Origin: an uncultured bacterium
Lineage (GTDB): Bacteria > Cyanobacteriota > Vampirovibrionia > Gastranaerophilales > Gastranaerophilaceae
Direction of reading: 5' to 3'
Assembly: GCA_902782905.1 (NCBI GenBank)
Contig: CACZPB010000083.1
Coordinates: 1 to 8,385, forward strand
Length of the DNA: 8,385 nucleotides
The translations under genes were made by a program, and so were the position numbers. This document shows, one piece after another, positions 1 through 6,571 of the stretch (its first letter is position 1; every line of letters starts with the position of its first letter). The notes below the pieces were generated by a model, which was given only the letters and a program-made list of their open reading frames with translations, did no database searches and was not told the DNA's origin.

Positions 1-998
1 CCAAATTCATCTACTTTAGCTTTTGCAACACGCTTCATTCCGGAAGGTAATACATATTTAGACTTTATTTCTGTCGTACCGTCTTCGGCATAATATTTCA
101 CTTCTTCAAACTTTTGACCGTCTCCTAAATCATATTTTCTTGAAAATTTTGCCTGTTTACCGGTTTCCGGATTGAACTCCCAAGTTTTGTATCCGGCTTT
201 ACCATTGTAATGGTCTAATTCTTTTTCACCAATCTTCTTACCTTCTGCATTTATTTTAACTGATTTTACAACACGACTATTTTGCTTGCTGTAATCTATT
301 ATTTCATACGAACCGTCTGAGTAATTTTGTTGGAATTTTAACCAATCACGGCTTTCTTCCAATGTCTGTTTTGTAGTTTTTACAGGTTTATCTAAGACTT
401 TCTTCACATTAACCCGTTTTACTTTTGTTCCATTTGGCAAATATTCGTAATTATGACCGCCATTTGTGTCAGTGTAAGTTTTTATAGGTTTTCCCGTTGC
501 GGGATTTAGCGTTGTCTTTCTGACGTATCCATCTATATCTTCTACTGTATAAGATAATGGAGTTTTTGCTTCATTTTGCGCATACTCAACAGTCATTCTT
601 GCGCCGTTTTTGTTAGATTTTGCAACCTCGACATTTCCGTTAGAATTAATTTTTGGTTTCCCAACTTTTGTCTTTCTTGCTGCGTTGAGACCTTCTGAGA
701 CATTTTTTAGAGCTTCAGCGGCTCTGTCACGTTCATTTGTTACTTGTTTCAAATGAAACTCAGCAGAATCTTTCTTATTGGTCATTTCAACTAATTGTCT
801 GTGCAAATCACCCTTCTCGGCATTCAATTGCATTCTGACTTTTGCAACTTCTTTATTCCCGATATCTTCAACACTTTGTGCAACACTTTCAATAGCTTTA
901 TGAGCACTATCTGTTGTAACTCCGCCAAGAGCTTTTTTTTGCAGCAAATCTTTACCGTTACTTATAATAATCTCAATTGCATCGCTTTTTATTGACAT
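1..998 (-). CDS. Unrecognised coiled-coil and repeat protein, C-terminus cut by the window edge
   Basis: My translation from the ATG at 998-996 stays open for 332 codons to the left edge, so the true end lies outside. A strong ribosome site (AGGGAAGGG, about 7 nt before the ATG) supports the start. The N-terminus (MSIKSDAIEIIISNGKDLL) has no signal peptide or membrane segment. Residues about 45-108 are highly charged, Ala/Lys/Glu-rich and look like a coiled coil. From about residue 150 the protein is rich in short Tyr/Lys/Gly beta-hairpin-like elements, with an imperfect repeat: NPATGKPIK (165-173) followed by YLPNGTKVK (186-194), then NPETGKQAK (276-284) followed by YVLPSGMKR (315-323). The style recalls MORN- or YD-like beta-repeats, but I cannot assign a family. 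It lies 93 nt downstream of gcvPB on the same strand and may be read through from it; I saw no convincing promoter or GC-rich terminator in the gap. Function unknown; an intracellular structural or surface-associated role would be speculation. Confidence 0.85.
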   Translation of the reverse strand, partial: MSIKSDAIEIIISNGKDLLQKKALGGVTTDSAHKAIESVAQSVEDIGNKEVAKVRMQLNAEKGDLHRQLVEMTNKKDSAEFHLKQVTNERDRAAEALKNVSEGLNAARKTKVGKPKINSNGNVEVAKSNKNGARMTVEYAQNEAKTPLSYTVEDIDGYVRKTTLNPATGKPIKTYTDTNGGHNYEYLPNGTKVKRVNVKKVLDKPVKTTKQTLEESRDWLKFQQNYSDGSYEIIDYSKQNSRVVKSVKINAEGKKIGEKELDHYNGKAGYKTWEFNPETGKQAKFSRKYDLGDGQKFEEVKYYAEDGTTEIKSKYVLPSGMKRVAKAKVDEF

Positions 999-1091
999 AA
1001 CAAAATCCCTTCCCTGTTTCTTACATACACTTATAAAAAACTCAGAAACAAAAAATTTGCCTATTTTTTACAAATATTTACAATAAAATAT

Positions 1092-2516
1092 TTATTCTTT
1101 AAAAGTCAAATCCGGATGACGTGCAGCCAATGTTTCGTCTACTTTTTTGATTGGCGTCTTTTGCGGTGATTTTAAAACTTCTTCAGGATTTTCCTCGATT
1201 TCACTCGCAATCTTAAGCATCGTATCAATAAATCCGTCCAAAACCTCTTTTGACTCAGATTCTGTCGGCTCTATCATAATTGCTTCGTGAACAATAAGCG
1301 GGAAATAAACCGTTGGCGGATGGCAGTTTGAATCCATCAATCTTTTTGCGATACCTAAAGTTGATACTCCTTGTTGGTGCTGTTTTTCGCCTGACAAAAC
1401 AAACTCATGCATACAAGGTTCATCATAAGGTAAATCGTAAACCCCTTTAAGTTTTTCCTTAATATAATTAGCATTCAATACGGCATCTGCGCTTGCAAGC
1501 TTCAAATTATCGCCCATCATCAAAATATAAGCATAAGCCCTTACAAGAACTCCAAAATTGCCGTAAAAGCTTCTAACCTTACCGATAGAGTGTTTTAAAT
1601 TATAATCTCTATAGTATTTATCCCCTTCTTTTTTTATAACAGGGGAGGGTAAAAATTCTTTCAAATATTCTCTCACGCAAACCGGACCTGCACCGGGACC
1701 GCCACCGCCGTGAGGAGTTGAAAAAGTCTTATGCAAATTCAAATGTACAACATCAAATCCCATAAGCGCAGGGTTTGTCCACCCCATAATTGCATTAAAA
1801 TTAGCTCCGTCATAATAAAGAAGCGAGCCATTATCGTGCATTAATTTTGAAATTTCTAAAACTCTTTCTTCGAAAATACCCAGAGTATTAGGGTTTGTCA
1901 TCATTATTGCCGCGACATCACTGTCCAGAAGTTCCCTTAGTGCTTCTATATCTACTTGACCGCGATCATTTGATTTTACTTCTACAATTTCAAATCCGCA
2001 CATTTTAGCACTTGCAGGATTTGTACCGTGAGCTGAATCCGGAACTATAACCTTTTTTCGATTTGATTCACCCTTTAATTCAAAATATTTTTTGACTATC
2101 ATCATACCGGTCAATTCACCGTGGGCACCGGCAGCAGGCTGAAGCGTGACCTCATCCATTCCCGTAATTTCCTTGAGAGCTTCTTGCAAATTATACATAA
2201 GCTCCAATGCACCTTGCGAATCTTCGTCATTTTGCATCGGATGCAAATTACAAAAACCTTCAAGTGATGCCAAAAGCTCATTTACCTTCGGATTATATTT
2301 CATTGTGCAAGAGCCCAGCGGATAAAAACCTTTTTCTATACAAAAATTTCTGTCGCTCAATTCTTTATAGTGACGCATAACCTCAAGTTCACTCAGCTGC
2401 GGCAATCCGATATTACCATCTCTCAGTAATTCAGAAGGAATACACTGACCGCTCAACTCAACATCACACACCCCTATGCCGTCAACACCATTACTTTTTT
2501 CAAATATTGTTTTCAT
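1092..2516 (-). CDS. gcvPB: Glycine dehydrogenase (decarboxylating) subunit 2, P-protein beta half
   Basis: This is the PLP-binding half of the split P-protein of the glycine cleavage system. With subunit 1 (GcvPA) it decarboxylates glycine and passes the aminomethyl group to the lipoyl arm of GcvH, in the cytoplasm. At 474 residues it is full length for the split form. Diagnostic stretches are GFYPLGSCTMKYNP (63-76), QPAAGAHGE (126-134), the substrate/PLP region SAHGTNPASA (161-170), and LHKTFSTPHGGGGPGAGP (261-278), where Lys263 should form the Schiff base with PLP. The start MKTIFEKS matches the usual beginning of the family and has AGGA 8 nt upstream. The ATG sits inside the 3' end of the sigma factor gene, a 17-nt overlap (2500-2516), which suggests translational coupling. 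gcvPA, the usual upstream neighbour, and gcvT/gcvH are not in this window, so the complex must be completed from elsewhere. No catalytic residue appears to be missing. Confidence 0.96.
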   Translation of the reverse strand: MKTIFEKSNGVDGIGVCDVELSGQCIPSELLRDGNIGLPQLSELEVMRHYKELSDRNFCIEKGFYPLGSCTMKYNPKVNELLASLEGFCNLHPMQNDEDSQGALELMYNLQEALKEITGMDEVTLQPAAGAHGELTGMMIVKKYFELKGESNRKKVIVPDSAHGTNPASAKMCGFEIVEVKSNDRGQVDIEALRELLDSDVAAIMMTNPNTLGIFEERVLEISKLMHDNGSLLYYDGANFNAIMGWTNPALMGFDVVHLNLHKTFSTPHGGGGPGAGPVCVREYLKEFLPSPVIKKEGDKYYRDYNLKHSIGKVRSFYGNFGVLVRAYAYILMMGDNLKLASADAVLNANYIKEKLKGVYDLPYDEPCMHEFVLSGEKQHQQGVSTLGIAKRLMDSNCHPPTVYFPLIVHEAIMIEPTESESKEVLDGFIDTMLKIASEIEENPEEVLKSPQKTPIKKVDETLAARHPDLTFKE

Positions 2517-3138
2517 CTAACTCTTCCTGCTTCAAAAGCTCTTTTTTAATCTTATCCAAAGCATTTTGTATTATTCTCGAAATTCTTGATTGAGAAATAT
2601 TAAATTCTGCCGATATATCCTTTAGTTTTTTATCGTAAAAATATTTAGCTTCGATTAAATCTTGTTCTCTTTGCGGAAGTTTTTTCATAACCTCACAAAT
2701 TCTGTTTTTCAATTCATATATTTCTGCTTTTTCTTCAGGTGTTCGATCTGAATCTTTTATCTGCGTAGGATTTTCAGCCTCAGCCATTTCTTCTATTGAA
2801 AGAATTGTTTTATAAACCGCATCCTTAATTTGCTCTTTTTCAGCAGGCGTGTCATTTTTCATTACATACCATTTATACCTGCGTCGCATTTCGTTTCTTA
2901 TAGCCCACTTTATAGCTTTGGTAAGATATGAAGAATTAAATATTTCCTTACTTTTAGAGTTAGTCACCAAATAATAAACAGTGTAATTAGAAAGTGCAAG
3001 AACTTCACTATACTCAATCAAGCCAAGTGTAGAAAATTTCTTAAACTCAACTTTTGATACAGTTTCAATTAGTTCCTTATATTGTGAAAGATTAGCCCTG
3101 CTTTCTCTCTCTCTGTTTATTGTCTCCAAGTCCTTCAT
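2500..3138 (-). CDS. RNA polymerase sigma-70 family factor, short group 3-like
   Basis: This is a 212-residue sigma-70 family protein that would direct RNA polymerase to a subset of promoters. Region 2 spans about residues 38-90; its best part is FNSSYLTKAIKWAIRNEMRR (67-86), corresponding to the promoter-melting/-10 recognition helix. Region 4 spans about 145-203: LPQREQDLIEAKYFYDKKLK resembles 4.1, and ISAEFNISQSRISRIIQNAL is a clear 4.2 helix-turn-helix for -35 contact. Between them, residues about 95-140 are an acidic, poorly conserved linker, so region 3 is short or absent, and no region 1.1 is visible. The usual Q-E-G core-binding stretch in 2.2 is diverged (VLALSNYTVYYLV, 46-58). Length and layout recall FliA/SigF/SigB-type factors, but I cannot name the subgroup. 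No flagellar, sporulation or anti-sigma gene is adjacent; gcvPB overlaps its end. The ATG lacks a Shine-Dalgarno sequence, and no ATG/GTG/TTG lies in frame upstream before a stop, so this start is preferred. Confidence 0.9.
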   Translation of the reverse strand: MKDLETINRERESRANLSQYKELIETVSKVEFKKFSTLGLIEYSEVLALSNYTVYYLVTNSKSKEIFNSSYLTKAIKWAIRNEMRRRYKWYVMKNDTPAEKEQIKDAVYKTILSIEEMAEAENPTQIKDSDRTPEEKAEIYELKNRICEVMKKLPQREQDLIEAKYFYDKKLKDISAEFNISQSRISRIIQNALDKIKKELLKQEELDENNI

Positions 3139-3146
3139 ACTATATA

Positions 3147-3175
3147 ATATTATAGGAAACAGATGAGAATTGCAA
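3147..3175 (-). promoter_or_regulatory. Candidate sigma-gene promoter giving a near-leaderless mRNA
   Basis: On the minus strand TTGCAA (3175-3170) is followed 15 nt later by a perfect TATAAT (3154-3149), or 17 nt later by the weaker TAATAT (3152-3147). Only 10 nt separate TATAAT from the ATG and they contain no purine-rich ribosome site. Transcription from this box would begin within a few bases of the start codon. The box itself is clear; the exact spacing used and the leaderless mode are inference. Confidence 0.5.
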
Positions 3176-3188
3176 CTGAATATTTCTG

Positions 3189-3217
3189 TTGAAGGAATAA
3201 ATAAAGCATGTTAAAAT
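3189..3217 (+). promoter_or_regulatory. Extended -10 promoter for the exported protein/GH57 unit
   Basis: TTGAAG (3189-3194, 4 of 6 to consensus) lies 17 nt before TAAAAT (3212-3217, 5 of 6), with a TGn extension at 3209-3211. The start would fall near 3224, giving an 18-nt leader that still contains the GAGGG ribosome site (3230-3234). It faces away from the sigma-gene promoter, so the two units are divergently transcribed from the same 100-nt region. Confidence 0.6.
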
Positions 3218-3241
3218 ATTATAAGAAAAGAGGGTATTATT

Positions 3242-3742
3242 ATGAAGTTAAAATATATTAAAACAGTACTTTTGGTTGTTATGAGTGCTGGAATTCTAAC
3301 AACAAGCACAATTTGTATTGACAAAGCAGATGCTGCGGCAACGCAACAAAAACCTGCTCAACAAGCAGCACAAACGCAAGCCATCACAGTATCACCGCTT
3401 ACAGTTGTAAATACTCCAAAAGCTTACTTAAATAAAACCATAGTGATGAATGCAAAGTTTGATAAATTCTCCACTCTTGGACTTGATTACAAACCTGCAT
3501 TCAAATCGTCCGAAGATTATATTTCTTTCTTAATTAAGCGTGAAGACACAAGCTTTAATATCCCACTGCCTGAAATGAAATTATTTCTTAAACGCAGCAC
3601 TGCAGAGAAATTTATTGATTTGAAGACTAATGATGAAATTAAAATAAAAGGATTAGTGTTTTCTGATGCACTCGGAGACGCGTGGGTCGATGTAACAGAA
3701 TTAACAATTACAAAAAAAGCCCCTGAAGAAAAGAAAGATTAA
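3242..3742 (+). CDS. Small exported protein of unknown family, possible OB-like beta domain
   Basis: This 166-residue protein starts with a classical Sec signal peptide: basic MKLKYIK, a hydrophobic core (TVLLVVMSAGIL) and a likely signal peptidase I site after ADA (29-31). The Cys at 25 has no proper lipobox, so a lipoprotein is unlikely. Residues 34-50 are a Gln/Ala/Pro-rich flexible linker. Residues about 51-157 form one compact domain with alternating beta-type segments (KTIVMNAKFDKF, SEDYISFLIKRED, DEIKIKGLVF, DAWVDVTELTI), reminiscent of small OB-fold proteins of the cell envelope. The fold call is by appearance only. The C-terminus is a charged tail (KKAPEEKKD). GAGGG 7 nt before the ATG supports the start. 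It is the first gene of a likely two-gene transcript, 28 nt ahead of the GH57 hydrolase, but the latter has no signal peptide, so the two probably act in different compartments. Function unknown. Confidence 0.88.
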   Translation: MKLKYIKTVLLVVMSAGILTTSTICIDKADAAATQQKPAQQAAQTQAITVSPLTVVNTPKAYLNKTIVMNAKFDKFSTLGLDYKPAFKSSEDYISFLIKREDTSFNIPLPEMKLFLKRSTAEKFIDLKTNDEIKIKGLVFSDALGDAWVDVTELTITKKAPEEKKD

Positions 3743-3770
3743 TAACAAGAATATTTAGAAGAGGATTATA

Positions 3771-6272
3771 ATGTCGGAATTAATGAATAATAAAGATAAA
3801 GTGTTTCTCACCATTCACGGTCACTTTTATCAACCCCCCAGAGAGAATCCTTGGCTGGAAGCCATCGAAGAACAAGACAGTGCTCACCCTTACCACGATT
3901 GGAACGAAAGGATTAATGCAGAGTGCTACAATCCGAACTCCGTTTCAAAAATTGTCACATCGGATAATAAAATCCTTAATGTTGTAAATAATTATGAATA
4001 TATGAGCTTCAACTTTGGTCCGACACTTCTTTCTTGGATGGAAGAATTTGCACCTCTGGCATACGAAAGAGTCATTAAAGCGGATATAAACTCACGCAAA
4101 ATGCACGGCGGACATGGCAACGCAATGGCGCAAGTTTATAACCACATGATTATGCCTCTTGCAAACGAAAGAGATAAACAAACCCAAGTAAAATGGGGAA
4201 TAAAAGATTTTGAATACCGTTTTGGCAGAAGACCAGAGGGAATCTGGCTTGCAGAAACAGCTGTTGATGATGACACATTAAGAGTTCTTGTAGAAAACGG
4301 CATTAAATTCACGGTATTATCACCATATCAAGCTCAAAGCATACGAAAAGAAGGTGAAAACAATTGGCAGGACGTAAGTTGGGGTAACATTGATCCTGCT
4401 CGTTCATACAGATATTACATAAAATCAGCGCAAGGAAAATATATTGATCTGTTTTTCTACGACGGTGCAATCTCTCGTTCAGTAGCTTTTGATGAGTTAT
4501 TAAAAGACGGAAACAAATTTGTTAACAGATTAAAAGACGGAATTTCCAACCAAAGAAATTATCCGCAGCTTGTTAACATTGCAACTGACGGAGAAAGCTA
4601 CGGACACCACACTAAATTCGGTGATATGGCTCTTTCTTATGCTCTTAAATTAAAAGTAAAAGAATCAGGTTTTATCGTCACAAATTACGCAGAATATCTT
4701 GAGAATTACAGAAGTAATTGGGAAGTTGAAATTAAACCTGTCTCATCTTGGAGCTGTTTCCACGGTGTAGGAAGATGGTCAGATGATTGCGGATGTTCAA
4801 CAGGAGGACACCCCGGTTGGAATCAAAAATGGAGAAAACCTCTCAGAAAAGCTTTGGATTTCTTAAGAGACGAAATGGCCGATTTATACAAAAAACAAGG
4901 CAAAAAATATTTTAAAAAACCGGAAGATGCAAGAAACAATTACATAAACGTAATTCTTGACAGAAGCGATATGTCAGTAAAAAGTTTCCAAGACGAATTC
5001 TTTGTTAAAGATTTGGATGACGATTCTAAAGTCAGAGCAATGGAGCTTCTTGAAATCCAAAGAGAAGCTATGCTGATGTATACCTCTTGCGGTTGGTTCT
5101 TTTCCGAAATTTCAGGAATTGAAACTGTGCAAATCATGAAATATGCAGCCAGAGTAATGCAGCTTGCACGTTCATTTATAAAAAAAGATTTAGAGACTCC
5201 GTTTTTAGAAATATTAAGCGAAGCAAAAAGCAACATACCTGAATTCGGGACAGGAAAAGATGTTTATGAAAAATTCGTAAAACCTTCAATTGTCACCCCG
5301 AAACAAATTGTTTGCTTATGGGCAATATCTTCGCTCTATACTGATTTTGAAGACGAAGAAAGTGTTTATTGCTACAAAATAAGGAAAAAATCATATAAAG
5401 AAGTTAAGAAAGGCAATTCAAAACTTATTGTCGGAAATATAGAAATTGAATCAAAAGTAACATTGGAAAAATCAAACATGATTTTCTCACTGCTTCAATT
5501 CTCCGGCGGAGATTTCCACTGTGCAATAAAAGAGTACTCAGATAATTTTGCAGACATCCAGAAAGAACTTATAAGAACTTACTTGGTATCACCGCTTACA
5601 GAAATTATTAGAAGTATAGACAATTATTTTGGAAAAGAATATTTTACACTTAAGGATATATTTATTGAAGAAAGAAGAAAAATTCTTCAAACTATGCTCA
5701 AAGGCAGATTACAGATTTTTGCAAACACCTACGAAGCAATGTATAACGAGGGTAAAGGCTCAATTTACCACATGCAGGGACTCGGGCTTGCAATTCCTGA
5801 AGAATTTAAAATATCTGCTCAATATGTACTTACAAAACAATTTAATGAACTATTTACGGAATCTAAAGGTTTTATAGATTCTGATGTGATTCAACAAGCT
5901 TCGGACATAAATTTTGAAGCGAAAAGAATCGGCATTGAAATAGATAAAACTCCTACTTCTAAAATATTCAGTAAAAAAATTGCACAAAACATAAACAGAT
6001 TGGCTTACGCACCTGACTTACAACAGGTTGATGCAACACTGGAACTTCTGGACTGTATCTCTAAGCTAGAAATAAAGGTTGATATTGCTGAAGCACAGAG
6101 TTATTATTTCTCTAAAATAGTTACAAACCTTGAAGAGCTGATACAAAACATTTCTTGTCAAGCTGACAGAGACTTGCTCGTAATGCTTTTTGATATCGGA
6201 GAAAACCTTAATATTAAAATGAGCTATTACAAACAACTATTTGATAAAGCTCTTGTGAGCAGTAAGAACTAA
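3771..6272 (+). CDS. Glycoside hydrolase family 57 protein with DUF3536 C-terminal region
   Basis: This 833-residue cytoplasmic protein (no signal peptide) belongs to GH57, a family of retaining alpha-glucan enzymes such as amylases, 4-alpha-glucanotransferases and branching enzymes. The conserved motifs appear in order: IHGHFYQP (15-22), GGHGNAMAQ (113-121), GIWLAETA (157-164) with Glu162 as probable nucleophile, and ATDGESYGHH (271-280) with Asp273 as probable acid/base. A further block, SSWSCFHGVGRWSDDCGCS (325-343), holds three cysteines and a dense aromatic/Asp cluster that I associate with the DUF3536 subfamily found in cyanobacteria and others. The remaining 450 or so residues are largely helical and should be DUF3536. 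Substrate and reaction are not established for this subfamily; a role in glycogen or another alpha-glucan is inference. An AGAGGA site 5 nt before the ATG supports this start, though the Met at codon 5 is a possible alternative. It ends 11 nt before a strong terminator stem. All catalytic residues look intact. Confidence 0.94.
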   Translation: MSELMNNKDKVFLTIHGHFYQPPRENPWLEAIEEQDSAHPYHDWNERINAECYNPNSVSKIVTSDNKILNVVNNYEYMSFNFGPTLLSWMEEFAPLAYERVIKADINSRKMHGGHGNAMAQVYNHMIMPLANERDKQTQVKWGIKDFEYRFGRRPEGIWLAETAVDDDTLRVLVENGIKFTVLSPYQAQSIRKEGENNWQDVSWGNIDPARSYRYYIKSAQGKYIDLFFYDGAISRSVAFDELLKDGNKFVNRLKDGISNQRNYPQLVNIATDGESYGHHTKFGDMALSYALKLKVKESGFIVTNYAEYLENYRSNWEVEIKPVSSWSCFHGVGRWSDDCGCSTGGHPGWNQKWRKPLRKALDFLRDEMADLYKKQGKKYFKKPEDARNNYINVILDRSDMSVKSFQDEFFVKDLDDDSKVRAMELLEIQREAMLMYTSCGWFFSEISGIETVQIMKYAARVMQLARSFIKKDLETPFLEILSEAKSNIPEFGTGKDVYEKFVKPSIVTPKQIVCLWAISSLYTDFEDEESVYCYKIRKKSYKEVKKGNSKLIVGNIEIESKVTLEKSNMIFSLLQFSGGDFHCAIKEYSDNFADIQKELIRTYLVSPLTEIIRSIDNYFGKEYFTLKDIFIEERRKILQTMLKGRLQIFANTYEAMYNEGKGSIYHMQGLGLAIPEEFKISAQYVLTKQFNELFTESKGFIDSDVIQQASDINFEAKRIGIEIDKTPTSKIFSKKIAQNINRLAYAPDLQQVDATLELLDCISKLEIKVDIAEAQSYYFSKIVTNLEELIQNISCQADRDLLVMLFDIGENLNIKMSYYKQLFDKALVSSKN

Positions 6273-6279
6273 AAAACAA

Positions 6280-6324
6280 AAAAGCGGCGCGGAACTAAAT
6301 GTTCCGCGCCGCTTTTGTTTTTTT
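6280..6324. terminator. Strong bidirectional intrinsic terminator between convergent genes
   Basis: A perfect 12-bp GC-rich stem (GCGGCGCGGAAC, 6284-6295, with GTTCCGCGCCGC, 6301-6312) closes a 5-nt TAAAT loop. Four A-T pairs extend it, and it is flanked by an A-run on the left and a T-run (6313-6324, one G) on the right, so it works on both strands. It ends the GH57 transcript and the 29-aa membrane protein transcript. The minus-strand stop codon at 6323-6325 overlaps the end of the T-run. It is strikingly GC-rich against its surroundings. Confidence 0.95.
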
Positions 6325-6412
6325 ATTTGCTATGCTTTTCACACATTGAAGGAATTCCAATCAATGCCAAATAGAAAACACAGCCGAATAACACCAAATT
6401 CAAAACTTCCAT
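6323..6412 (-). CDS. 29-residue single-pass membrane miniprotein
   Basis: The minus strand encodes MEVLNLVLFGCVFYLALIGI followed by PSMCEKHSK and a TAA. Residues about 4-20 are one uninterrupted hydrophobic segment, long enough for one membrane span, and the basic C-terminal end (K, H, K) suggests the C-terminus lies in the cytoplasm. Two Cys (11 and 24) are notable in so short a chain. Two sequence signals support it as real: a near-perfect ribosome site AAAGGAG (6426-6420) exactly 7 nt before the ATG, and a stop codon directly followed by the strong shared terminator. I recognise no family. Its size and shape resemble small subunits of membrane complexes (CydX- or KdpF-like peptides), but the sequence does not match those from memory and no partner complex is nearby. 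I found no convincing promoter upstream. Comparative conservation is not visible here. Confidence 0.72.
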   Translation of the reverse strand: MEVLNLVLFGCVFYLALIGIPSMCEKHSK

Positions 6413-6419
6413 ACTTATA

Positions 6420-6426
6420 CTCCTTT
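6420..6426 (-). promoter_or_regulatory. Ribosome binding site of the 29-aa membrane protein
   Basis: AAAGGAG on the minus strand with a 7-nt spacer to the ATG at 6412. It is among the best Shine-Dalgarno matches in the window and is the main reason for calling this very short frame a gene. Confidence 0.75.
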
Positions 6427-6508
6427 CTAAAACGTCTTTTCCGCTATACTTTTTTAGTTCCACATTTTTTAAATTCAATAACGTTTTTCAGAAAAATTTT
6501 TACAAAAG

Positions 6509-6537
6509 TTTACATATTTTGTTTACTTTGGTATTAG
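6509..6537 (+). promoter_or_regulatory. Extended -10 promoter for the TTG-start gene
   Basis: TTTACA (6509-6514, 5 of 6 to the -35 consensus) lies 17 nt before TATTAG (6532-6537, 4 of 6), with a TGn extension at 6529-6531. The predicted start near 6544 leaves a leader of about 28 nt that includes the AGGAGG site. Two further TTTAC elements, at 6499 and 6522, flank the -35 box and could be operator-like repeats. Confidence 0.5.
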
Positions 6538-6557
6538 TTTGAGTGTAAAATTATAAT

Positions 6558-6563
6558 AGGAGG
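6558..6563 (+). promoter_or_regulatory. Ribosome binding site fixing a TTG start
   Basis: A perfect AGGAGG sits 8 nt before the TTG at 6572. An in-frame TAG at 6557-6559 rules out any earlier start, and the next Met is codon 32, with no comparable ribosome site seen ahead of it. Confidence 0.85.
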
Positions 6564-6571
6564 CTTTAGAT

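Noticed and set aside
795..995. 66-codon plus-strand open frame
   Set aside because: It lies antisense inside the left-edge gene, has no ribosome site and no family features; the minus-strand frame has a strong ribosome site and protein-like repeats.
1050..1069. AAAAAAT/ATTTTTT inverted repeat after gcvPB as a terminator
   Set aside because: The stem is entirely A-T and would be too weak; such repeats are expected by chance in this DNA.
4940..5236. 98-codon minus-strand open frame
   Set aside because: It is antisense to the intact GH57 coding sequence with no start signals.
6346..6537. 63-codon plus-strand open frame overlapping the miniprotein
   Set aside because: It has no credible ribosome site, runs through the promoter of the next gene and is antisense to the better supported 29-aa frame.
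6528..6557. TATAAT at 6552-6557 with TTGGTA at 6528-6533 as promoter of the TTG-start gene
   Set aside because: Transcription would start after the AGGAGG site and remove it; the upstream TTTACA/TATTAG pair keeps the ribosome site in the message.
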